Shown in pieces: positions 20,001 through 29,300 of a stretch of DNA of 64,000 nt; the first letter of the stretch is position 1; every line of letters begins with the position of its first letter. The DNA lies in NCBI RefSeq assembly GCF_037975245.1, contig NC_092582.1, positions 9,141,501-9,205,500 of the forward strand. The letters run 5' to 3'. Both the position numbers and the translations under genes were made by a program. This stretch comes from Apostichopus japonicus (taxonomy: Eukaryota > Echinodermata > Holothuroidea > Aspidochirotida > Stichopodidae). Under the pieces are notes generated by a model. That model did no database searches, was not told the origin of the DNA, and worked only from the letters and a program-made list of their open reading frames with translations.

Positions 20001-22115
20001 TCACGTTTGTAAGAAATGGTAAAATGCAAGGAATTTCAACTGAGAGCAATATGAAATAAAAATGAGATATTTGACTCATTAGTTGCATCTGCAGAGTCCA
20101 GCTTTTAATTAATAAGTGTCCATTTTAAAGTGTTTGAAGTCTAACAAAAGTAAACACTCTTCAAGCACCAAACCTGGTTACTTTTTCATCTTTTTTCCAG
20201 GTAAAGTCCAAGTCAAATGAAAAGTTGAAAAAGGTCAGGAAGGAAAGGAGGAAAAAGATGATGAAGGCCCAGGAGGCAAAGTGGCAGATGGAATCGGATG
20301 AGAGGTCGCTTCAGATATACGACAGCTTCTTCATCAGACACTACGAGAATCTCATCAACTCCCTGGAGCGTAGAGATGACACATACTACATTGTGTCCTT
20401 CACTCGGGTTAGTTATATCATGACTTGTGGTAGTATTTCACCTTGTCATGAGAAGCAGTCTGTTGTATAATTTTGATTTTGTTTTTGGTTCCTGGAAGGG
20501 ATAGATGAGTTGATGTAGACAGAAGGAGACTTGTTTGGGGGGGGGGGGGGGGAAGAAACAAGCAAATGATATCTGTTTGATTGGGAGCGTGGTGGCCAAT
20601 TGGCTAAGGCGTCGGGCTTGTGATCCAAGGATTGCTGGTTCAATTCCTGCCTAGTTCATTACATTGTGTACTTGAGCAAGATGCTTTATCTCACTTGCCT
20701 CTCTCCACCCAGGGGTTAAATGGGTACCTGTGAGGTAACTTGTCATTGGGCGCAGTATATAACTGCTGCCGCTTGGAGGGATTGTCTCTGGGACAGGTTA
20801 TCATTGAGCAGGGGTAATATAACTTGTAAGCGCTGTGATATGGTTACCATGAATAGCGTAGCTAAATGCCTAATATTATCATTATTATTATTGTTAAATG
20901 AAATCACTGTACATTATCTTTCAGCATTAACCAGATTCTTCATAATTGATAAGTGTTTCTCCCCTTTTCTTCTTGTGGTTGGGGGAGAGAGATGAGGGAG
21001 AATTTATCTCGGTGTTGAGCAGTGGGTGGCACAATTTTCCTGCCATACCATGTGAATCCAGAACAACAGATTTTGCAGGACTCAAAACTTTTGGCAAATT
21101 AATGTAAATATTATAGAAATTCAAATTGTGCAACGTCAATAATTGGGGCAGTCTTTTAGCTATCGTAGTGTCATTTGGAACCTAAATTCAATCACAGCGT
21201 GTGTTTTTCAGCATAGGCTCAGTGGCATCTTACACCTGTGTTTTTGCCTTTATTTTCGGTGTTTCAGTATGATTTTGATGAGATATACAACAACTGTTTA
21301 TTTGATAACCTAACCTTCCTTTGTGTTCTTCGTCTGTAGGATCATCTGTTGTTACCCGCCATGTCTCATAACCGCACTCAAAGACCCAAGATGTCTCTGG
21401 TGATGCCCGCTGGAGGAAATGGTGAGTTCTATCTCATGTTTAGGCAGAAGGGAAGGGCACTTGAGGTTAAAAATATAGAGGAATATATATATATATAGTC
21501 AATACATAAAGAGCAACACACCAGAAAAATTCCACTACACGACCGGGTTCGTCATTTGGGACTCATCAGGCGAAGGTAGGAATCGAACCCCCAGATCTTG
21601 TGTCACAGACCAGAGTCCGTACCACACGACCATATTTATATATGTATATATTTATATATATATATATATATATTGCATCGCTTGCAGCCCAGCAAGGAAA
21701 ATCCTCACACCCGCCCCCCCCCCCCCTATTAAGCATTCCTGGCATTCAGATGTGGATTTGAACTCCATACAACTCGTTTGGACTTTCTTATCTTTCAGCA
21801 TCGATGTGGGACACGCCCAAGGATCACATGACCATGATGCAGATCGATTGTGAAGTGACCAACACACGAACCATCTCGGTGCCTGATCTCAAGCAGGGCA
21901 TCCTGGAAAACGAGACAGACACATCATCCTCCCACGCTCACAAAGCAGCTTCTCCTCCTCCTCCGTCAAACCATTCTGACCATCCTCCCCCATCACGTTC
22001 CCCGTCGGGATCATTCCAGGCATCAACGCCCTCATCTCGGGGGTCGCCATCTCGCATCAAGAAATTTCGGCCAAAAAAAGAATTCCCAATTCAAAACAAT
22101 GTGACAAAAACATAA
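2999..22115 (+). CDS. ATF6: ATF6, ER-stress-activated bZIP membrane transcription factor (14 coding exons, 773 residues)
   Basis: Exons: 2999-3071, 5702-5757, 7273-7384, 9097-9167, 12793-13366, 14149-14309, 15147-15224, 16250-16357, 17405-17514, 18000-18290, 19619-19700, 20201-20407, 21340-21421, 21799-22115. Phases agree and the total is 2322 nt. Order: acidic and serine-rich N-terminal activation region; a VKGE SUMO-type motif at residues 84-87; an Asn-Gly-rich stretch from exon 5; bZIP basic region 350-375 with N362 and R370 in NRESASLSR; leucine heptad L380, V387, L394, L401, L408, L415; one membrane segment about 429-447; then an ER-luminal domain. The luminal part has RSLL (468-471) where site-1 protease cuts human ATF6, cysteines 531 and 686 matching the two redox cysteines, NxS/T sequons, and the DHLLLPA and MMQIDC blocks typical of ATF6. 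In the known pathway the protein moves to the Golgi, is cut by S1P then S2P, and its N-terminal half activates chaperone genes. It is about 100 residues longer than human ATF6 (670), partly from a Lys/Arg-rich insert at 566-600. The alpha versus beta paralogue question is not resolved. Confidence 0.95.
3310..3880. repeat. Duplicated repeat block with telomere-like CCCTAA runs
   Basis: Lies in ATF6 intron 1. Degenerate CCCTAA runs occur at about 3470-3530 and 3722-3760, each followed by CGGAAATTATTGTT and then by TAGTCGTAAAAATAG-type sequence. The two halves (about 3404-3640 and 3652-3835) are diverged tandem copies. A perfect 16-bp palindrome, TTACGACTAGTCGTAA, occurs at 3330-3345 and again at 3615-3630. 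This looks like an interspersed repeat family carrying telomere-like sequence rather than a true chromosome-end remnant. Confidence 0.7.
4627..5126. mobile_element. hAT-type MITE with perfect 8-bp target duplication
   Basis: A 500-bp element in ATF6 intron 1. The direct repeat CTTTAGAA flanks it at 4619-4626 and 5127-5134. The ends are inverted: CAGGGATTCCCTAAC on the left and, on the minus strand, CAGGGGTTCCCTAACTGGGG on the right. An 8-bp duplication and CAGGGGTTCCC-like ends are typical of hAT elements. The interior has no transposase frame, so it is non-autonomous. Confidence 0.85.
6081..6120. repeat. Homopolymer tract T33 C7
   Basis: An uninterrupted run of 33 T followed by 7 C in ATF6 intron 2. 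Its length is likely to vary between individuals and assemblies. No gene or element end is visible around it. Confidence 0.8.
6761..6881. repeat. Interspersed repeat, copy 1 (see 37189-37305)
   Basis: In ATF6 intron 2. A segment with TCCTGGAGGTCTTTACTCTC and, further on, CAAGATGACTGAATGTC recurs in the same orientation in a ZGPAT intron at 37189-37305. A shorter piece may also be present near 14680. The borders are unclear. The short minus-strand open frame across it is not supported as coding. Confidence 0.55.
9440..9800. repeat. Two-copy tandem duplication, about 176-bp unit
   Basis: In ATF6 intron 4. CATTATAATAGGA starts copies at 9440 and 9616. Both continue with GAACAGTCTGTTAA, then GATACACTG, then AGTAAAAGTGAC and AGACAGACTT. 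The copies have diverged by substitutions and small indels, so the duplication is not recent. The sequence just after it (9790-10100) resembles 11908-12250 further along the same intron. Confidence 0.7.
11018..11071. repeat. TA dinucleotide microsatellite
   Basis: About 27 TA units in ATF6 intron 4, followed directly by TGTAACACTTTCC. A related GTTACACTTTATATATATA occurs at about 11490-11508, so the 430 bp between may be a decayed repeat with similar edges. I could not classify it. Confidence 0.8.
13367..13925 (+). repeat. 47-bp minisatellite starting at the ATF6 intron-5 splice donor
   Basis: GCATGGCAT recurs at 13391, 13438, 13485, 13532, 13579, 13626, 13673, 13720, 13767, 13814, 13861 and 13910: twelve copies at a strict 47-bp period (the last step is 49). 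The unit includes the splice donor itself, since the true donor reads CAGGTAAGCTAAAGAAGTC and many units read GGGTAAGCTAATGAAGTC. Variants GGTAAAGT and GGTTAGCT alternate in a three-unit order. Most units also contain TTATAGGT, which resembles a 3' splice site. The array sits in the first 560 bp of the intron. Confidence 0.92.
15147..16357 (+). other. ATF6: ATF6 bZIP DNA-binding and zipper exons
   Basis: Exon 7 (15147-15224, residues 350-375) encodes the basic region, with the N-x7-R contact pair in NRESASLSR and a KKKK cluster that likely serves as a nuclear signal. Exon 8 (16250-16357, residues 376-411) encodes the zipper, with leucine or valine every seven residues. Both exons are whole codons in phase 0, so skipping either would keep frame but remove DNA binding or dimerisation. 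Confidence 0.92.
16539..16755 (+). repeat. tRNA-derived SINE, family A (plus)
   Basis: In ATF6 intron 8. The head has TGGCTCAGTAGTTAACGC (A-box-like) and GAGTTTGAGTCACTCC (B-box-like). The body has CATGGACGTTAAA and a tail with CGCGAGTTCCTGCTTG, matching the minus-strand copy at 941-1166. Too diverged to be a working tRNA gene. Confidence 0.65.
17405..18290 (+). other. ATF6: ATF6 membrane span and site-1 protease region
   Basis: Exon 9 encodes the single membrane segment (residues about 429-447, [19 protein letters not shown]) directly after the zipper. Exon 10 opens the luminal domain. Twenty residues past the membrane comes GRSLLSF, which aligns with the human RRHLLGF site cut by site-1 protease (consensus R-x-x-L). 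N443 in the membrane segment fits the known need for a helix-breaking residue for site-2 protease; that part is inference. Cys531 sits in the sequon NCS. Confidence 0.85.
18500..18853 (+). mobile_element. TTAA-flanked MITE, copy 1
   Basis: In ATF6 intron 10, beginning TTAAAGGCATCGAAGACTTG and ending CGCGAGTCTTCACACCCTTTAA-like, so the ends form imperfect inverted repeats inside TTAA. TTAA targets are typical of piggyBac elements. The body includes TAGCTGGACCTGAGATGTCC and CTACAAAATGCAGACAGT, shared with the copies at 26767-27101 (inverted) and 32316-32683. The short open frame at 18531-18728 lies inside and is not a gene. Confidence 0.8.
19471..19530 (+). repeat. 15-bp x 4 repeat carrying AATAAA in every unit
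   Basis: In ATF6 intron 10, about 90 bp before exon 11. CCAATAAAGTGGG starts at 19471, 19486 and 19501, with a variant (AATAAATTGGG) at 19516, giving four AATAAA hexamers 15 bp apart followed by a G/T-rich stretch. These could act as intronic polyadenylation signals. No sequence evidence shows they are used. Confidence 0.85.
20583..20895 (+). repeat. tRNA-derived SINE, family B, copy 1
   Basis: In ATF6 intron 12. The head GGGAGCGTGGTGGCCAATTG followed by GGCTAAGGC, with a B-box-like GGTTCAATTCC about 55 bases in, resembles a tRNA. The tail contains ACATTGTGTACTTGAGCA and GGGTACCTGTGAGGTAACTT and ends in an ATT-rich tract. A related copy lies at 35795-36120. Confidence 0.65.
21517..21640 (-). 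repeat. tRNA-like SINE fragment, family C (minus)
   Basis: In ATF6 intron 13, between AT microsatellites. The minus strand reads GGTCGTGTGGTACGGACTC, then GGGGGTTCGATTCC, an A-box/B-box arrangement, followed by TGATGAGTCCCAAATGACGA. It differs from families A and B. Confidence 0.5.
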
Positions 22116-25100
22116 TTGGAAAATCTTGTGACTTTCCAAGTAAATTTGAGTAAATTTAGTTCCATGTGCATTAAAATAATTGTTATGTGTTCACTTTTTA
22201 CAGAATCTTGTTTCTCCTGCTCTTTTGAAAACTATTTTGAATATCACCTTTTTTTTTTTACTTTATCTGACAGAAATATATCCAAATGACCTCAGCTTGA
22301 ACTTTAATGAAAAAAGAATTTGCTATTATAGGTGCCATTAAGTTTTATCGATTGCCAGTGGTGTCTATGTTCAAAAGATATTCTTGCTTAGGTGGAAGTA
22401 GTTTTATACAACTGAATTTGTTACTTTCTTCTTTTGGTGAGGGGGGCATGTTGGGTGGAAGAGGCAAAAACACAGGATGAAGCAAAATGCAGGTTGGCAT
22501 GATTTGATAGGATAGGGACATTTTAATGAGGGACAGTGCTTGTCTCCCAAAACTCAATAGTATTTTATAACATGATGAATCTAAAAATGCTCTTTCCAGA
22601 AATTTGTTTTTTGAAAAATCGGTTTCCGTTGTGGTAAAGTACTCTACTGCTCTACCTATTGGATGGTTTTCCTTCCTTTGGTTTTTAAAAGTTTCCCAAG
22701 TATAAAACTTAAAATCTATAATTATCACAGAGTAATGAGAAAGAAACACATTGGTCCAACTTTCCATCTTCAGATCTCTTCAATTCAGTTGCTGCAATAT
22801 AAAATATCGAAATGTATTAATTTTATTCTGGTAAATACTTTATGCAGTGATTTGTGATGTCATACATGGAAAGTCACATGAAAAATTGCTGTATATTTCA
22901 TTGCATTTTAACTAATGTAATTATAATCACTGTTTAGCTGAAGTCACTTGATCACACCATCATAAAAATAACATCCTATAACAATTGAATTATTCTCCAA
23001 CTGTTCAATAAAGATAAACAAGAGCAGCTGTTGGTATAGTCTATGTATGACATCATTGATTACTTTGCAACAAACCTTATCCAAATAAAATGAATAAACT
23101 GCAGTAATTTGCGGTCTTTCAGTGTTCGGATAAATGCTTGTCATTGCTACAAATGTAAAGAATGCCTGGTTTAACACCGTTGGAACTGATTAGAAATGAT
23201 AATTTAACAATCTTAAATGAAATGAGCTTGGGGTTAGTTTGATCAAATATCTTTATTTGAGTTCCCTTGGGTATTTTTGGGTCATAGTACTAGATATTTG
23301 GCTGGCAAATACAAATCCAGTCTGAAGCAATACTTGGTGTTTGGTAACATTGATTGATAGAAATTTGTTGTTAGATTAATCTCAGAATGCTGTGCAAGAT
23401 CCTTTGCTAGAATATGCTCACTAATTTCTTTGAATTTTATTTACAGGGTCGCTATTATTTTATTCAAGTCTAAACAATTTTCATTTACACAGCGAATTTT
23501 CAATGTATATTATTTATTAAACATTCACAAAACAGATTGGAAAGTTTCAACTTTTTCACCATTATTTTTAACGTCTTTGACTAGTCAAGTTAGACTAATA
23601 CACTTCTTTTCCTATGGATTGTCAACATTGAAAGTTTACCTACATCATCTCAGAAATAAAAGACCTTTATTATCAGAAAGTATGGACAATCCAACCCAAC
23701 ATTTAGAAAAGTCAATTTGGTAAAAGATTCCCATATTTAATATTTTTATTGACATTTTGCTGCATAATGTTGATTTTATTGTGTTTATTTAGACTCCATT
23801 GTTTTTTATTTGTTGCCAGCTGTAAAATGATCTCATCTTGCACTATGAACCTTCACAATGTTAGTGTATCGTTGTTTGTAATTCATTTGTTGTTCATTTT
23901 CGTGTACATTCCATAGTTATTTCTTTGTAATATTTGTGGGGTAAGGGGGATCGTTAATGATTTCTGTTTGAAAGATGTATATTTAAAGGAGAAACAAAGA
24001 TAGCTAACCACCATCGTTGGTCTCTGTGATAGTGATAACTGTCATGAACAACTTTCCAAAACAGCTCAGAAAAGTCTTATTCCATTTAGGAGATATGACA
24101 GATTTAATGTTCTATCACATGCCAGGATGAAGACTTGGTCAAGTCTAAATATGACATCATAAAGTCACATGTGCTTCATTTATGTTTTTCTGTATTTATT
24201 ACAATGTCTCATTTTCTGTAATGAAGATGGGTTTGCCAAAAAATATATATATAAAAGATCAAAACCCATAACTGCCCTAATGATGAGATTTATTTCAGTA
24301 TAAACACCAGGTGAACATCGTTAACAGTTTAATTTGAAAATATGGAGAGAGAAAAAACATTAATGGTTTCAGAATCTTGTAGATCTATGACATCACAGAT
24401 TTATAAAATGGTAGCTCTTGTTTTTGATAAAAATCTCTGTTAGATAAGCTAAAGATGATGACATATTTTGCTCTCTTTTTAAGGTATTATAAAGGGATGT
24501 CTGTCTTTTTCTAATCAAAACTAAGAATCTCTTTGTCAGCTATTTTTCCTTTTTTTTATGCAAGTTTGATGATATAATGTAAGACCTCTTGAATATTAGT
24601 CAGCTGTAGAAATGTTACCATATTTTAATTCATAATGCAACTCTTTTCAATGAATTCAATGTACTCAGTCACGTGCTGACATTGATAGTGAAGTCCAGTG
24701 TAAGATAAGGAAAGTGGAATATGAGTACAACAATGCCAATGTATAGGGTTGCACATGTGACATACTTATTGAGAGCCCTCCGAGAAAAAATACCCCTCTC
24801 TCAATCTCACCTTAAATCTAAACTAGTACGTTTGATCTTGTGAAATACTGGCCATAGTTTTTCATTGTGTATGTTGTCAGTTAAACATAAATATTCATTC
24901 AGTTTTGCTACAAGTAAACATCTCTCTTTGTGTTCTTTGGTAATGTGAATTAATAGTACTCAGCCATGACATCACACTTTATCCCTTTGATTTTGTATTT
25001 ACATGTCATTTAATATGTATGTGTATATGTGAGTTTTGTAGATATATTGCAATCAATAATTTCAGTAATTCATATTTAAAAATATTGAAAAAATTTTAGC

Positions 25101-26130
25101 TTGTTTTTTCATTTATCATGTTTTTGTTTTTATACGTTATTGTGGACAAAACAATTATCAGTGAGTTGCTTTTTCTACTCAGATTTTCACATGAAGTAAT
25201 AAAATGGACTAGAAAGCAATCTCTTCTGTTTTTTTTTTTTCATGGATATTGGCATTGAGTCTTTCATGTCACAAGCCTTTCCATTTCAAAATGATTGAAA
25301 CGCTGATGTTTCCTTTCGACTCCTTGTTTAAACACTCATCTGTGATTCCTTCAGGTATGGAATAGTGACTAATGTTTCATGAATCCCCAGTCCTAGCAAT
25401 AAGTCATTCATGTCACAAGCCTTTCCCCATTTTCAAATGATTGAAGACTTGTGTTTCCTTGCAAATATTTAGTGAAACAATCATGTTTACCTTCGAGTCA
25501 GTGGCGAAGTAACTTCCCCCTCCCCAATTAGTTGCCTTCCCCTCTCCCCAACAAAAAGGTGTCAGAGTTTTTTATTATTTTGTTAATTTTAGTTTTAGAA
25601 AATGGGTTCTGCCTGCCCCTTAGAATAGCATTGGGTTCCTTTAAAAGAGATGTCTTACTAAACACCTGCTTTGAGTCCTTCAAGTATACATGTAGGATAT
25701 TTCATCACACCCTCGAAGTCTTTCATGCCACACTACCTAACTTTTAGTTTTTTTAAGGATGTTTCATTGGACACTCAGGTTTGGCCTTTATCTTCATAAC
25801 ACAGCTTTTCATATCACAAAATTGTTTATTCCAGAATGAATGATATACTTGTGTTAAATACTCGTGTTTACCGTTGACTCCTAGTATCCAAACATTCGTG
25901 GTTCCTTATGAATCCTTGTAGGGTATAAGCGGGCCCGTAGCCAGTTTGTTTTCGTGTGGAGGACTGTAAACGGGCTGCGATGCAATAAGATGCGATGCAA
26001 TATCATTTCCATCATTTGATCTGCGTTTGTGTAGTTACAAGTTGCCAGTGAAGCCTTAACACGAAACACTTAGGATGGCATATAACTTTCTGGTTAGAGG
26101 AGGATTTCAATAACAAATGTAGGCGCGGCT
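22116..26130. other. ATF6 3' untranslated/intergenic region
   Basis: No coding exon that I can support. AATAAA hexamers occur at 23007, 23084, 23093 and 25198. The last is followed by a T-rich stretch and is my best candidate for the distal ATF6 poly(A) site, giving a 3' UTR of about 3 kb. At 25255-25930 there are diverged tandem units of about 100-150 bp with TCATGTCACAAGCCTTTCC and TTGAGTCYTT-type motifs. Sequence at about 24015-24165 recurs at 37020-37110. Confidence 0.4.
25198..25203 (+). terminator. Candidate ATF6 poly(A) signal
   Basis: AATAAA followed within 30 bases by TCTTCTG and a run of T. Several other AATAAA hexamers lie nearer the stop codon, so the true 3' end may be earlier. 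Confidence 0.3.
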
Positions 26131-26316
26131 ATATATATTATTTTTAATCGAGTGATTCAATTGGCTATTAACCAGTTATGGGCGGGCCTCATTGCTGTCA
26201 CTCTGGAACGAAGGACTTGACATTTAGACACAGCTTAGTAGACCAAATTGTAAGTTCCAGACCATGGTCGTATTGAACTTCGATAACCGAGTCCAAAGTC
26301 AGGAAAGCGCCTCAGA
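26131..26316 (+). promoter_or_regulatory. Candidate ZGPAT promoter and 5' UTR
   Basis: A TATA-like ATATATATTA at 26131 is followed by TTGGCTATTAACC and a GC box (GGGCGG at 26180). The start codon at 26317 has A at -3. An upstream ATG near 26263 would open an overlapping frame if the transcript begins before it. The elements are weak and common, so this is a tentative call. Confidence 0.3.
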
Positions 26317-29300
26317 ATGGACGAAAAGACACTTGAAAGCTCCATTAATACATATCGTCAGCAAGTAAGAGTTTCCAAGTCAGAAAATTGAACAAGAAAT
26401 TTTAAATACGTGATAAATTTGGTTGATATTTACTTTTTGCGTTAATTATAACATTGTTTCTCCCTAATTTTAGAGTGAGGGTGTTATCAAAAGGACCCAT
26501 TGCACGAAACGTATTTCACTCTTAATTGAACTGTAAATGTGTAATGTGTAAGGCCTAAAGTTACTCGTTAGGTGTAGGCTCAGGAGCGTCACTGTGGTTC
26601 GGCGACAGTGGTGAAGGGGAGGGGGCGGTGGTTATTGTCATTTTGCCCAACAAAATCTCAGTATGCAAAGAAAAGCACAACACCTCACTTGAGGATTATG
26701 GAAGGCTGACACAACATTACAGTATGATTAGAAAATTCAAAAATCTACTTTTACTCTGCTAATTCATTAAAGGGTGTGAAGACCTAGTTTCGAATGAGGT
26801 GTAACAGAAGTGTTAAATACCACCATCGATCCCAAAAAATACACACACAGCTTGCTTCCGTCGGTAATTAGACACTAGTGCACATTTAGTACATACAGCT
26901 GCGGTCAATACCCACAGCACAGTATACAAACGATACAGTGATGGACATCTCAGGTCCAGCTAAAGATAACAATTAAGGTATCACGTTTCATTACTGTCTG
27001 CATTTTGTAGCAACACGAACAAAACGTCACTTGCAAGCAACAGAAAGTTAACTATTTCAGATGGCCGCACACGGTGTGGGGCGAGTCTTCAATGCCTTTA
27101 AATAAATTATTGCGAATATTTAATTTCAACATTTCAAAATAAAAATATTGAAATAAAACATCAAAGTTTCACAAAGAAATGTTGCAAGTTTTGGATAAAA
27201 CTTCCAAATTCCGACATATAGTGATGAAACTTGTATTTTAAGCTTAACATTTTTTAGATGAATTGTCCAAAGTTCTGTTGAGATAAACACTGAATGTTAT
27301 AACACCAATGTTATACTAGTAGTATCCAAGCAAAATTAAATTTGGCAGTTGGTCTACTCAACTAGCAGACTGGTATGGTTATATGCTGCTGAAATGGCAA
27401 GCAGGAAACACTCCAAGCATGCTGTTTTTCTATAAAAAAAAATCATGATCCTTTCAGTTGTGCTCAATTTGTTAAAGATAACAACCTATTAACAGAACTT
27501 CATGAATCATATGTTATTACATTCTGGAGTACGGACTAAAGGAAGGTTGCATGGGGGAAAATAATCATTTTGTTGCTACCAATGGTGTTATGACAGATAA
27601 TATATCAGTAAGATATATATCATCTATATAATATCAATTTGTCAATTGCTCTTAAAAGTCTACATTCAACTTATTGACCAGAGGAAGGGTCAGAGAAAGC
27701 AACAAATTTAATCCTAAAACATTTTGCTTGAACTTCTTGCATTTGCTTGTGTACATGTATACAAACCATGTAACTTGATAGATTGAGAAGACTTGACTAA
27801 ATATTGTAAATTTGTGTAATTTTGTAAAGCTTCAACAAGTGGACACAGTTCTGCAGAGTGCTGGCACAGAAGGACAAGATGAACTTGTACTATTAAAGAA
27901 AGATTTAGAAGAAGTTATTCAGCTTACTGAAGGTAAGTGATGTCTGCAGTACTAGTAAACTGTTAAGATTAATCATGTGAGGTATTACACTAGGTATTGC
28001 CAATTGGGTCTTAAGACAGGAGCATACTATAGGTATAATATAAGCTTAAGGAGAACTGTTCAAGAAGGGAAGTCTGGCTGTAAGCCGGCTTTTTATCCAA
28101 GACCATTACATGGATAGGGTTTCAAATGAGCATATGTTGGCTAGCTAACCCTTTGGGAATACTAAACTAAACTTTTTGTACCTTTTTATATATAAAAAAA
28201 AAATACATGGAACATTCAAGTGATAAAGGGAGTGTGAATAGAAATTTGTATGTGTATACGTTCTTACATTCTTGAATGTACATCAAGCACTCAATACTGT
28301 GATAATACAGAAGACCCTGCATGCTCTGTTCCATGTAGGTACATCACGTAAATTATGTTAACTTAATTACAGTAGCATTAATTTTATGATTCCTGATATG
28401 AGGTCAAGTAGATAGAGTTGGTTGAGTGCTATCAAATGCACAGTAAAATTCAGAGGAATGCAAATTAGGGATGATCTATAAGGGTACCAAGTCCAAGTAG
28501 GATGCTGAGGGGGCTGCAGCATAGATGCAGGACAGTCTGTGTAGGAGTCTAGGACATTTTCCAGTATGGTCAACTGTTTCACACAAGAAGCACTGCAGGT
28601 CTACATAGATCATTCCTATTGATGGATATATTCATCATACAGTAGCTACTGCAGTGTTTGGTATTGACACTATGCCTTTAACCTAAAGATGCTGGAGATT
28701 GCCCTGTCTATACTCAGTCAGAAAACAATACATTTATATAATAACTGTCATTTTAAGCTGCCAAGATCTATACTCAGTCAGAAAGCAATGCATTTTTATA
28801 ATAATCGTCACTTTAAGTTGCCACTGTATTGCTATTACTGTAAGGTCACACCGTTTATCTGTGTTGAATACTGAAGAAATGAGAAACCCTAACCCTACCC
28901 CTGTAATCCCCCCCCCCCCACCTCTCAAACCACAACCCACTGGGTTTGATGAGCTCATGATTGAATTAGCTTAAGTCTCTAAGTTCTGACAAAGCAATAT
29001 GCATTGATCATATTTACTAACAACTGATAGATTGTATCCAGAATACAAAAGATACCCCCTAGCCAAGAAATTATTGTATACAGCAGGGATTGCAACCATC
29101 AAGGGCTGGATAGCTTAGTTGGTGGTCTGAGCACCAGAATACAAAAGATACCCCGAGCCAAGAAATTATTGTATACAGCAGGGATTACAACCATCAAGGG
29201 CTGGATAGCTTAGTTGGTAGTCTGAGCACCAGAATACAAAAGATACCCCTAGCCAAGAAATTATTGTATACAGCAGGGATTGCAACCATCAAGGGCTGGA

